The position numbers and the translations under genes were made by a program. Below are positions 41,330-50,358 of a stretch of DNA of 64,000 nucleotides, one piece after another; positions within the stretch are counted from its first letter, which is position 1; every line of letters starts with the position of its first letter. Location of the stretch: positions 146,302-210,301 of the forward strand of contig CAWEWG010000014.1 of assembly GCA_963812795.1 (NCBI GenBank), read 5' to 3'. This DNA is from Hyphomicrobium_A sp963812795 (GTDB taxonomy: Bacteria; Pseudomonadota; Alphaproteobacteria; Rhizobiales; Hyphomicrobiaceae). The notes under the pieces were generated by a model. That model was not told the DNA's origin, did not search any database, and saw nothing but the letters and a program-made list of their open reading frames with translations.

Positions 41330-44048
41330 TCAGGTCTCGGCGTCGGCCGTCACCGGCTTCTTGGTCGCCCGACCCTTGGCGGGCTTGCCGGCTGCGGCCT
41401 TGCCCGACTTTGCGCCTTTCGCCGCCGGCTTGGCCTCGCCTGCCGCTTTACGCACAGGCTTCTTCTTTTTCGACGGGCCCTTGGCGGCGCGCGCGGCGAT
41501 GAGCTCCACCGCCTCGGCGACGCTGATCGCCGCCGGATCCTTGCCGTTGGGGATCGTCGCGTTGACGGCGCCGTGCTTCACGTAGGGGCCATAGCGGCCC
41601 GACAGCACCTCGATCTTGCCGCCGCCATCGGGGTGCTCGCCGAGGTCCTTGAGCACCGCTGGCTTGTTGCGCTGGAAGCGGCTCTTGTTGCCGGCTGCCT
41701 TTTCGGCGAGCAGCGCCACGGCGCGGTTGAGGCCGACGCTGAACACTTCCTCGATGCCTTCGACGTTGGCGTACATGCCATCGTGCAGCACGAACGGTCC
41801 ATAGCGGCCGAGGCCGGCGGTGATCGGCTTGCCCGTCTCCGGATGCAGGCCGACCTCGCGCGGCAGCGACAAAAGCTTGCAGCGCGTATTCGAGATCGAC
41901 CGAGCCGGCGTCGACGCCTTTGGGCAAGCTCGAGCGCTTCGGTTTCTCGTCCTCGGAGCCTTCGCCAAGCTGCAGGTAGGGCCCGAAACGGCCGGTGCGC
42001 AGCGTCACGGCAAGGCCGCTGTCGGGGTCGAAGCCGAGCTGCTTGCCGTCGGGGCTGACGGCCTCGCCATCGCCGTTGCCGACGTCGCTGAGCTGGCGCG
42101 TATAGCGGCACTCGGGGTAGTTGCCGCAGCCGATGAAGGCGCCGTACTTGCCCGAGATCTTGAGGCTGAGCCGCCCGGCCTTGCACGATGGACACGAGCG
42201 CGGGTCGGAGCCGTCCTCGCGCGGTGGGAAGATGTGCGGGCCCAAGATCTCGTTGAGGGCTTCCAGCACCTCGCCGACGCGCAGATCCTTGATGTCGTCG
42301 ACCGAGCCGGTGAACTCGCGCCAGAAATCGCGCAGCACGTCCTTCCAGGCGAGCTTGCCGTCGGAGATGAGGTCGAGCTTCTCCTCGAGGTCGGCGGTGA
42401 AATCGTACTCGACGTAGCGCTTGAAGAAGCCCTCGAGGAAGGCGATGACGAGACGCCCCTTGTCCTCGGGGATCAGGCGCTTCTTGTCGATACGAACGTA
42501 TTCGCGCTCCTGCAGCACGGCGAGCGTCGAGGCGTATGTCGACGGCCGGCCGATGCCGAGCTCTTCCATCTTCTTGACCAGCGTCGCTTCCGAGAAGCGC
42601 GGCGGCGGCTGGGTAAAGTGCTGCTCGGCCTCGATCGAGCGGTCGGTGACCTTGTCGCCCTGGCTGAGCACCGGCAGGCGGCGGCTGGCGTCGTCCTCGT
42701 CGGGGGTCACGTCGTCCTTGCCCTTGGCGGCGTGCAGGCGCTCATCGCGCCCTTCCTCGTAGACCTTGAGGAAGCCTTCGAACTGGATGACCGAGCCGGT
42801 GGCGCGCAGCGTGTACGTCTTGCCGTCGCGGCCCTTCACCTCGATGTCGGCCGTCGTCTGCTCGACCTCGGCGGATGCCATCTGGCTGGCCACGGCGCGC
42901 TTCCAGATCAGCTCATAAAGCCGCGCCTGATCCTTCTCGAGGTACTTGGCGACGTCCGATGGCTTGCGCGACACTTCCGTGGGGCGGATCGCTTCGTGCG
43001 CTTCCTGGGCGTTCTTGGCCTTGGTCTTGTATTCGCGGATGAACGGGGCGACGAACCGTTGCGAGTATTCGCGCGCGATCAGCCCGCGGATGGCGCTGAT
43101 CGCCTCCGGCACGATGGTGACGCCGTCGGTTCGCATGTAGGTGATGAGGCCGACGGTCTCGCCGCCGATGTCGACGCCCTCATAGAGGCGCTGGGCGACC
43201 TGCATCGTCTGCTTGGCCGAAAACCCGAGCTTGCGCGAGGCGTCCATCTGCAGCGTCGAGGTGGCGAACGGCGCGTACGGGTTGCGCTTGACGCCCTTCT
43301 TGTCCACCGAGACGATGCGGAAGTCGCCCTTCTCGATGGCCGCCTTGATGGCGTGGGCCTCGTCGCCCGTCTTGATGTCGAGCTTCTTGAGGTTCGTGCC
43401 GTCGATGGCGTTGAGGCGGGCGGCAAACTCCTCGCCCTTGCCCGTCGCCATCACGGCGTCGATGGTCCAGTACTCGTCGGTGCGGAAGGCCTCGATTTCG
43501 GCCTCGCGGTCGCAGACGAGGCGCAGGGCGACGGACTGCACGCGTCCCGCCGAGCGGGCGCCCGGCAGCTTGCGCCAGAGCACCGGCGACAGGGTGAAGC
43601 CGACGAGATAGTCGAGCGCCCGGCGCGCCAGGTAAGCGGAAACGAGGGGCCCGTCGATCTGGCGGGGCTCGCTCAGCGCGGTGAGGATTGCCTGCTTGGT
43701 GACGGCGTTGAAGGCGACGCGCTCGACTAGGGTGTCCTTCCTCAGAGCCTTCTTCTGCTCGAGGATCTGCAGGATGTGCCAGGAGATGGCCTCGCCTTCG
43801 CGATCGGGGTCGGTGGCAAGGATCAGCTTGTCCGCCTTTTTGACCGCGTCAGCGATTTCCTTCATGATTTTCTGGGACTTAGGATCGACGTCCCAGTGCA
43901 TCTCGAAGTCTTTGTCGGGCTCCACCGACCCGTTCTTGGCCGGCAAATCGCGCACGTGGCCGAACGAGGCGATGACCTTGTAGCCGCTGCCCAGGTACTT
44001 GTTGATGGTCTTGGCTTTGGCCGCCGATTCGACGATTACGACGTTCAT
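41330..44048 (-). CDS. topA: DNA topoisomerase I, frameshifted once as read
   Basis: TopA relaxes negative supercoils. Visible: Toprim domain MNVVIVESAAKAKTINKYLG and ATDPDREGEAISWH, SAGRVQSVALRLV, the catalytic Tyr in ITYMRTDG (Y304), a C4 zinc finger (CPSCKAGRLS...CGNYPECRY), and repeated GRYGPYV-type C-terminal domains. A Lys/Ala-rich tail (AKPAAKGAKSGKAAAGK) follows, common in alphaproteobacteria. Near 41872 one extra A (CTGCAAGCTTTT) breaks the frame; removing it gives YALQLLSLPREVGLHPETG. Restored length is about 905 residues. Confidence 0.94.
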
Positions 44049-44216
44049 CTATGGACTTTCAGGCTGGCGCCGCTCGACAGCAGGCCCGCAATGGGCCCTT
44101 GAGCCGCCCTCGGCCCGCGGCGTCCGGACATTATTATTCCGGTGTGCGTTTCGGCGGGGGAACATGGGAGAGGAATGTGGCGGTGTCAAACCGGCCTCGC
44201 GCGGGCCGGGTATCAG

Positions 44217-44280
44217 CCGGCTATTGCGATTGGTGGTTGTGAATGATATTTACCACCACCTAAAGTTGTCCAATAGCCGG
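44217..44280. promoter_or_regulatory. Nested inverted repeats before a small gene and topA
   Basis: CCGGCTATTG (44217-44226) and CAATAGCCGG (44271-44280) pair perfectly over 10 bases; inside them TGGTGGT (44231-44237) and ACCACCA (44252-44258) form a 7-bp stem around an AT-rich loop. The element ends 14 bases before the ATG at 44295 and would partly cover its ribosome-binding region. It may be an RNA leader or a divergent operator. Confidence 0.55.
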
Positions 44281-44294
44281 GGACGCACGCTCCA

Positions 44295-44489
44295 ATGGCA
44301 GACCCGCACGATTCAAACGGCGATGCCGAGCCCCCTGTTGTCGGCAGCGCTCAGACGCTGAATTACCTATGCGACCTCATTGTCGAGCTGAAGCATCTGG
44401 CCGACAGGTCGGGGCAGCGGACGCTGTCTGCCATCCTCGCCGCGGCCCTCACCGAAGCGCGCATCCAGAGCGACCACACGCGGCGCTGA
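44295..44489 (+). CDS. Small 64-residue protein between topA and dprA
   Basis: Starts MADPHDSNGDAEPP, then a helical core LNYLCDLIVELKHLADRSG and TLSAILAAALTEARIQSDH. Similar short proteins with a 'DLxxELKxMAxxxGxxTLxxIL' pattern occur in alphaproteobacteria as hypothetical genes, to my memory. It is on the opposite strand to both neighbours, which otherwise form the conserved dprA-topA order; its stop is two bases from the dprA stop. Soluble, function unknown. Confidence 0.75.
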   Translation: MADPHDSNGDAEPPVVGSAQTLNYLCDLIVELKHLADRSGQRTLSAILAAALTEARIQSDHTRR

Positions 44490-44491
44490 GA

Positions 44492-45625
44492 TCAGGGCGC
44501 GGGCGCCAGGGAGACGAGGCCGCCGCCGTGCCGCTCGATGCGTCCGGCGAGCGCCAGCTCCACCAGCACGATCTGCACGCTGCGGATGCCGAGGCCGGTG
44601 CCGCGCACGAGGCTGTCGATGTCGACCGGCGCCGGGCCGAGCGCGGCGACGACGCGCTCGCGGTCGCTTTGCGAAAGCGGCGATGACGCCGGGGCCGGCG
44701 GCTCCGGCTCCTCGCGCAACTGCCAATCGGGCGCGCGCGTCAGCGGCGTCAGCGCCGACAGCAGGTCTTCCGGCTCCGTCACCAGCGTCGCCCCGGACTT
44801 CAGCAGCTTGTTGGTGCCCTCGGCGCGCGGATCGAGCGGATGGCCGGGAATGGCGAAGACTTCGCGGCCCTGCTCGGCGGCGAGGCGCGCGGTGACGAGA
44901 CTGCCCGAGCGTCGCGCCGCCTCGACGATGAGCACGCCCAGCGACAGGCCGGAGACGATGCGGTTGCGTCGCGGGAAGTCCTGGCCGCGCGGGGTGAAGC
45001 CGAAGGGCATTTCGCTGACGAGGCAGCCGCGCTCGCCGATCTGGCGCTGCAGGTCCTCGTGCTCGGGTGGATAGACGTTGTCGAGGCCGCCGGCGAGCAC
45101 GGCGATGGTGCCTGTGTCGATCGCCGCCTGGTGCGCCATGCCGTCGATGCCGCGTGCCAGGCCGGAGGCGATGACGAAGCCGGCGCGGCCGATCTCGTGC
45201 GCGAACTGGCGTGCCAGCTTGGCGCCGGCCGCCGAGCACTGTCGCGCCCCGACGATGGCGATGGTCGGCCGCTGCAGAAGCGCTATGTCGCCCTTGGCGT
45301 AGAGCAGCGGCGGCGGCGCTTCGAGCGCGGCCAGGGGTGGCGGATATTGCGCCTCGCCGACAAACACGAGCTGGGCGCCGGCGCGCTGCGCGCGCTCGAG
45401 CTCCGCTTCCGCCTCATCCTGCGGGCAGATGCGGATTGGGCGGCGAAAGCCACCGCGTTGCGACAACTGCGGGAGAGCGGCGAGCGCTGCCGCGGCGGAG
45501 CCGTAGTGCTTCAGCAGGTCGCGAAAGGTGACGGGACCGACGTTCTCGGAGCGGGCGAGCCTTACTGCCGCGACGCGCTCGGCATCGGATAGCGATGCAG
45601 CCGACGCTGGATCACGCTTTGGCAC
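44492..45625 (-). CDS. dprA: DNA-processing protein DprA
   Basis: DprA binds incoming single-stranded DNA and loads RecA during transformation and recombination. The 377-residue protein has a SAM-like N-terminus, the Rossmann DprA core (IAIVGARQCSAAGAKLARQF, VIASGLARGIDGMAHQAAI, GGLDNVYPPEHEDL, RRNRIVSGLSLGVLIVEA, SGSLVTARLAAEQGREVFA) and a C-terminal winged helix. The GTG at 45625 lies 14 bases inside plsY and has GAGG in front, giving a normal length; the open frame continues further upstream only through plsY. Confidence 0.93.
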   Translation of the reverse strand: MPKRDPASAASLSDAERVAAVRLARSENVGPVTFRDLLKHYGSAAAALAALPQLSQRGGFRRPIRICPQDEAEAELERAQRAGAQLVFVGEAQYPPPLAALEAPPPLLYAKGDIALLQRPTIAIVGARQCSAAGAKLARQFAHEIGRAGFVIASGLARGIDGMAHQAAIDTGTIAVLAGGLDNVYPPEHEDLQRQIGERGCLVSEMPFGFTPRGQDFPRRNRIVSGLSLGVLIVEAARRSGSLVTARLAAEQGREVFAIPGHPLDPRAEGTNKLLKSGATLVTEPEDLLSALTPLTRAPDWQLREEPEPPAPASSPLSQSDRERVVAALGPAPVDIDSLVRGTGLGIRSVQIVLVELALAGRIERHGGGLVSLAPAP

Positions 45626-46229
45626 CGATCCTCGGCTCCTCTCCGGCGGCGAGACGACGGATGTTGGCGCGGTGCTTGTAGATGAGGATCGCCGACAGGA
45701 TCGCCGCGAGCAGCGCCGTCGGGTGGTCGCCGAGCGCAAACAGGCCGATGGGAATGATGACCGCGGCGGCGAGCGCCGACAGCGAGGAATAGCGCGTCAC
45801 GGCGGCGACCAGCAGCCACACGGCGCAGAAGCCGACGGCGGCGCGCCAGTCGACCCCGAGCAGCACGCCGATGTAGGTGGCGACACCTTTGCCGCCGCGA
45901 AAGCCGAGCCACACCGGAAACACGTGGCCGAGGAAGGCGGCGAGGCCGGCGAGCAGCGAAGCCAGGATGGCGACGCCGCCTTGGGCGCCGATCCAGTGGC
46001 CGAGGAGCACGGCGGCGGTGCCCTTGAGCGCATCGAGCAGCAGCGTCAGCGCCGCAAGGCCCTTATGGCCGGTGCGCAGCACGTTGGTGGCGCCGATGTT
46101 GCCGGAGCCGACGTCGCGCACGTCGCCGAGGCCGGCCGCGCGCGTCAAAAGATAGCCGAAGGGGATCGAGCCCAGCAGGTAGCCGAGCGCCGCGGCAGCA
46201 AGTGTGTAGGGATTGAAGAAGACGTCCAT
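45612..46229 (-). CDS. plsY: Glycerol-3-phosphate 1-O-acyltransferase PlsY
   Basis: A 205-residue inner-membrane enzyme that transfers acyl groups from acyl-phosphate to glycerol-3-phosphate, the first step of phospholipid synthesis. Signature motifs: GYLLGSIPFGYLLTR, VGSGNIGATNVLRTG, GHVFPVWLGFRGGKGVATYIG and KHRANIRRLAAGEEPRIG. Several helices as expected. The ATG at 46229 gives the standard length. The 3' end overlaps dprA by 14 bases. Confidence 0.95.
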   Translation of the reverse strand: MDVFFNPYTLAAAALGYLLGSIPFGYLLTRAAGLGDVRDVGSGNIGATNVLRTGHKGLAALTLLLDALKGTAAVLLGHWIGAQGGVAILASLLAGLAAFLGHVFPVWLGFRGGKGVATYIGVLLGVDWRAAVGFCAVWLLVAAVTRYSSLSALAAAVIIPIGLFALGDHPTALLAAILSAILIYKHRANIRRLAAGEEPRIGAKA

Positions 46230-46257
46230 GGCCGCGCGCGGTCGCCCCAGGCGGAAA

Positions 46258-47610
46258 TCAGCTCCGCTCGGCGGCAGCGTACTGGTAGACAGTTTCGCCT
46301 GCAACCAGAGTGCGCAGCACCCGTCCCTGCATCTTGCTCTCGTCGAACGGGGTGTTCTTGGAGCGCGAGCGCAGCGCATCCTTGTTCACCACCCACGGCT
46401 CGCCGGGATCGAACACGACGATGTCGGCGATGGCGCCCTTAGTCAGCTTGCCGGAATGCAGGCCGAGCAGCTTGGCCGGGTTGATGGTCAGCGCCCGCAG
46501 GATGCTGAGCAGCGGTAATTCGCCCGAATGATGCAGCCGCAGCGCCGCCGCCAGCAGCGTCTCCAGCCCGACGGCGCCGTCGGTCGCCTCGGCGAAGGGG
46601 CGGCGCTTGTCGTCGGCGTCCTGCGGATCGTGGCTCGACACGATGATATCGATGTCGCCCGAGGCGAGGCCGCGGATCATGGCGGCGCGGTCGTCGTCCG
46701 AGCGCAGCGGCGGGCGCATCTTGTAGAAGGTGCGATAGGGGCCGATGTCGTTCTCGTTCAGCGTCAGGTGGTTGATCGATACGCCGCACGTCACCGGCAG
46801 CTTGCGCGCCTTGGCGCTGCGGATCACCTCGAGGCTTTCGGCGCAGCTGATGGTCGCCGCGTGGTAGCGCCCGCGCGTCATCTCGACGAGGCGCACGTCG
46901 CGCTCCAGCATGATCGTCTCGGACGCTTTCGGCACGCCGGGCAGGCCGAGGCGCGCCGCCACCTCGCCGGAGTTCATCGAGCCGCTGGAAGCCAGATACG
47001 GATCCTCGGTGTGGTGCACGATGAGGGCGCCGAAGTCTTTGGCGTAGAGCAGCACGTTGCGCATCACGCGCGTGTTGGCGACGGATGTCTTGCCGTTGGA
47101 GAAGGCAACGGCGCCGGCCCGCTGGAGCAGACCGATCTCGGTCATCTCCTCGCCTTTGAGGCCCTTGGTCATCGCCGCCATGGTGTGCACGTGCACGATG
47201 GCGTTGTCGCGGGCGCGGCGCTGGATGAAATCGACGAGTGCCACCTGATCGATGACCGGATCGGTCTCCGGCATGACCACCATGGTGGTGACGCCGCCGG
47301 CGGCAGCGGCGTGGCTGGCGGTCTTCAGCGTCTCGCGATGCTCAAAGCCGGGCTCGCCCGTGAACACCTGCGCATCGATAAGACCCGGCGCGAGGACGTG
47401 CCCCTTGCAGTCGATGACGGCGATGCCGTCGGGTGCGTTGCGGCGCAGATGCGGGCCGATGTCGGCGATGAGGCCTTCACGCACGACGAGGCCGCCCGGC
47501 TCGTCGCGGTTGGAAGCCGGATCGATGAGGCGCGCGTTGATGAATGCGGTCGCCGGCGGGACTTTCGCCTCGCGCGGGGCTCGCTTGGCGGTGGTGGTTT
47601 GTGCGTTCAT
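46258..47610 (-). CDS. pyrC: Dihydroorotase homologue lacking the HxH metal motif
   Basis: A 450-residue amidohydrolase-fold protein of the PyrC type, overlapping pyrB by 4 bases (ATGA). The strand-1 motif expected as PGLIDxHxH reads PGLIDAQVFTGEPG, with Gln81 and Phe83 in place of the two His; the later DHAP motif reads SSHDPQD. Such zinc-less homologues beside pyrB are known in other proteobacteria as non-catalytic partners that hold aspartate transcarbamoylase together (pseudo-dihydroorotase). It is therefore probably structural, with an active dihydroorotase elsewhere. Downstream plsY is 28 bases away. Confidence 0.9.
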   Translation of the reverse strand: MNAQTTTAKRAPREAKVPPATAFINARLIDPASNRDEPGGLVVREGLIADIGPHLRRNAPDGIAVIDCKGHVLAPGLIDAQVFTGEPGFEHRETLKTASHAAAAGGVTTMVVMPETDPVIDQVALVDFIQRRARDNAIVHVHTMAAMTKGLKGEEMTEIGLLQRAGAVAFSNGKTSVANTRVMRNVLLYAKDFGALIVHHTEDPYLASSGSMNSGEVAARLGLPGVPKASETIMLERDVRLVEMTRGRYHAATISCAESLEVIRSAKARKLPVTCGVSINHLTLNENDIGPYRTFYKMRPPLRSDDDRAAMIRGLASGDIDIIVSSHDPQDADDKRRPFAEATDGAVGLETLLAAALRLHHSGELPLLSILRALTINPAKLLGLHSGKLTKGAIADIVVFDPGEPWVVNKDALRSRSKNTPFDESKMQGRVLRTLVAGETVYQYAAAERS

Positions 47611-48567
47611 CGTTTCGGCAGGTTGCGGGCCAGCGCCTCGAGCACCGCCATGCGCACGGCGACGCCCATCTCAACCTGATCGCGGATGACGCTCGAGGAA
47701 TGATCGGCGACGGTGGAGGCGATCTCGACGCCGCGGTTCATCGGCCCCGGGTGCATGACGATGGCGTCGGGCTTGGCGCGCGCCAGCTTCTCCTGGTCGA
47801 GACCGAAGAAGTGGAAGTACTCGCGCGTCGAGGGCACGTACGAACCCTCCATGCGCTCGCGCTGCAGGCGCAGCATCATGACGACATCGGCGCCGTCGAC
47901 CGCCTTCCACATGTCGGTGAACACCTCGGCTCCGAGGCGCTCGGGCGCGGCGGGCAGCAAGCGTCGACGGGGCGGCGATGCGCACGCGCGCGCCGAGCGC
48001 GTTGAGCACGATGATGTTGGAGCGGGCGACGCGGCTGTGCAGCACGTCGCCGCAGATGGCGACGGTCAGCCCGGCGATGCGGCCCTTGGCGCGGCGGATG
48101 GTGAGCGCGTCGAGCAGCGCCTGCGTCGGATGCTGGTGCGAGCCGTCGCCGGCGTTGATCACCGAGCAGTCGATCTTCTGCGCCAAGAGCTCGACGGCGC
48201 CCGCCGCGTGATGGCGCACGACGATGATGTCGGGGCGCATGGCGTTGAGCGTCATCGCCGTGTCGATCAGCGTCTCGCCCTTCTGCACCGACGAGGTCGA
48301 CACGTTCATGTTCATGACGTCGGCGCCGAGGCGCTTGGCCGCCATCTCGAACGAGGACTGCGTGCGCGTCGAGGCTTCGAAGAAGAGGTTTATCAGGGTG
48401 CGGCCGCGAAGCAGGTCACGTCGCTTGCCGGCTTGGCGGTTGTCGTCGGCGGCCTTGTCCGCGAGATCGAGCAGAAAATTGATTTCTGCCGCTCCGAGCC
48501 CCTCGACGGTGAGGAGATGGCGATGCGGGAAGTGGAGCGCCTCGACTTTGGCTGCTGCATTGGTCAT
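47607..48567 (-). CDS. pyrB: Aspartate carbamoyltransferase catalytic chain, frameshifted once as read
   Basis: PyrB joins aspartate and carbamoyl phosphate in pyrimidine synthesis. Motifs: FFEASTRTQSSFEMAAKRLG (carbamoyl-phosphate site), NMNVSTSSVQKGETLIDTAM, HHAAGAVELLAQ, GDGSHQHPTQALLD, and later MHPGPMNRGVEI. Near 47958 one extra T (ACGCTTGCTGCC) breaks the frame; removing it restores IAAPSTLLPAAPERLG. The ATG at 48567 begins MTNAAAKVEALHF. It is first in the pyrB-pyrC-plsY-dprA run. Confidence 0.93.
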
Positions 48568-48695
48568 TAAAGGCGTTTGTATAGGCAGAGTCTCGGCCGC
48601 GGGCAACTACCGAGCGCCCAACCGCACGCCTGAGCTGGGGAATTCGTTAAGGCTTGGTAGCGCGTTTTCCCCGCGCAAAGCGATAAACTAGGCCC

Positions 48696-50357
48696 ATGAG
48701 CGCCCGATTCCCCACGCATGAGGTCTTTAACCAGCCGCCTCCGTTCGAGGATGTGAATTTTTTCACATCCGACGTCGCGCTGATTGACGCGGTGGAGCGG
48801 GAGGGTGGCGGTGCCGCTTCCGGCCCGCTCGGCGTGTTCGGACAGGTTGCCGGCAGCGCCGAGGCGCAGGAGCGCGGCCGCCTTGCCAACGAGCACACGC
48901 CCAAGCTGTCGACGCACGACCGGCAGGGGCGTCGGCGCGATACCGTGACGTTCCATCCCGCCTACCACACGCTGATGCGCACGAGCTGCACCGAGGGACT
49001 GCATGCCTCCATTTGGGCGCATCTCGCCAAGAAGGGGGAGGCGCGGCGCCCCGGCGCGCATGTGGCCCGCGCCGGCGCCTTCTACATGGCGGCGCAGATG
49101 GAGGCGGGGCACTGCTGCCCCATCACCATGACCAACGCCGCCGTGCCAGTGCTGCTGCAGCAGCCGGACGTGGCGGCGGAGTGGCTGCCGCGCATCCTCC
49201 CCAACAGCTACGATCCGAGCTTTGCGCCGCCCGCGGCCAAGACCGCCGTCACCCTCGGCATGGGCATGACGGAGAAGCAGGGCGGCACCGACGTGCGCGC
49301 GGCAACCACCAAGGCCGAGCTGGTCGCCGGCGGCGAATACCGCATCACCGGCCACAAGTGGTTCCTGTCGGCGCCGATGTCGGACGCCTTCCTCGTCCTG
49401 GCGCAGGCGCCAGACGGCCTGACCTGCTTTCTGATGCCGCGCTTCCGGCCGGACGGCAGCGTCAACGCGCTGCATTTGCAGCGGCTGAAGGACAAGCTCG
49501 GCAACCGCTCCAACGCTTCGGCCGAGGTGGAATTCCACGGTGCCTATGCGCGGGCGATCGGCGAGGAAGGGCGCGGCGTCGCCACCATCATCGACATGGT
49601 CACCTACACGCGCCTCGACTGCGCCGTCGCCTCGGCGGGGCTGATGCGCTTTGCGCTCGCCAATGCCATTCATCACGCCGAGCACCGCAGCGTGTTCGAC
49701 AAGAAGCTCGTCGAGCAGCCGGTGATGCAGCAGGTTCTGGCCGATATGGCGCTCGACGCGGAGGCGGCGGGCGCGCTCGCGTTCCGCCTCGCGCGTGCCT
49801 TCGATCGCGCCGAGGATCCACGCGCCTCGGCCTGGCGGCGGCTGATGACGCCGGTGACCAAATACTGGGTGTGCAAGCTCGCCCCACCGCTCGCCGCGGA
49901 GGCGATGGAATGCCTCGGCGGCAACGGCTACGTCGAGGAGGCGCCCTTAGCGCGCCTCTATCGCGAGGTGCCGGTCAATTCCATCTGGGAGGGCTCGGGC
50001 AACGTCATGGCGCTCGACGTGGCGCGCGTCCTGCAGCGCGAGCCCGCCGCCGTGCAGACGGTGATGGACGAGCTGCTGGTCGCCGCCGGCGACGATCAGC
50101 ATCTGCGCCGCGCGCATGCGCGCCTGGAAGCCATGCTGCAGGAGCCCAAGCTGCTCGACGCGCGCGGACGCACGTTGGTCGAGGCACTGGCCGTGCTCGC
50201 CGCCGCAACCATCCTGCGCGCGCATGCCCCGGCGGCGGTGGCGGATGCGTTCATAGCGACGCGTATTTCCGGTGATCCGCGGCAAACCTATGGGCAGGGG
50301 CTGGAGCACGCCGACGTGCGCGCCATCATCGCCCGCGCCTCTCCCAACCGCGGGTAG
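48696..50357 (+). CDS. AidB-like acyl-CoA dehydrogenase
   Basis: A 553-residue flavoprotein of the AidB/isovaleryl-CoA-dehydrogenase-like group. N-terminal FPTHEVFNQPPPFEDVNFF is typical of AidB, followed by LGMGMTEKQGGTDVRA, HKWFLSAPMSDAFLVLAQA, a central TYTRLDCAVASAGLMRFAL, RSVFDKKLVEQPVMQQVLAD, and AMECLGGNGYVEEAPLARLYREVPVNSIWEGSGNV in parts. AidB binds DNA and is induced by alkylation stress in E. coli; here the true substrate is unknown. It is divergent from pyrB with about 130 bases between. Confidence 0.9.
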   Translation: MSARFPTHEVFNQPPPFEDVNFFTSDVALIDAVEREGGGAASGPLGVFGQVAGSAEAQERGRLANEHTPKLSTHDRQGRRRDTVTFHPAYHTLMRTSCTEGLHASIWAHLAKKGEARRPGAHVARAGAFYMAAQMEAGHCCPITMTNAAVPVLLQQPDVAAEWLPRILPNSYDPSFAPPAAKTAVTLGMGMTEKQGGTDVRAATTKAELVAGGEYRITGHKWFLSAPMSDAFLVLAQAPDGLTCFLMPRFRPDGSVNALHLQRLKDKLGNRSNASAEVEFHGAYARAIGEEGRGVATIIDMVTYTRLDCAVASAGLMRFALANAIHHAEHRSVFDKKLVEQPVMQQVLADMALDAEAAGALAFRLARAFDRAEDPRASAWRRLMTPVTKYWVCKLAPPLAAEAMECLGGNGYVEEAPLARLYREVPVNSIWEGSGNVMALDVARVLQREPAAVQTVMDELLVAAGDDQHLRRAHARLEAMLQEPKLLDARGRTLVEALAVLAAATILRAHAPAAVADAFIATRISGDPRQTYGQGLEHADVRAIIARASPNRG

Positions 50358-50358
50358 C

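Noticed and set aside
41820..43730. 636-residue open frame on the plus strand
   Set aside because: Antisense to topA; same shadow effect, no recognisable motif.
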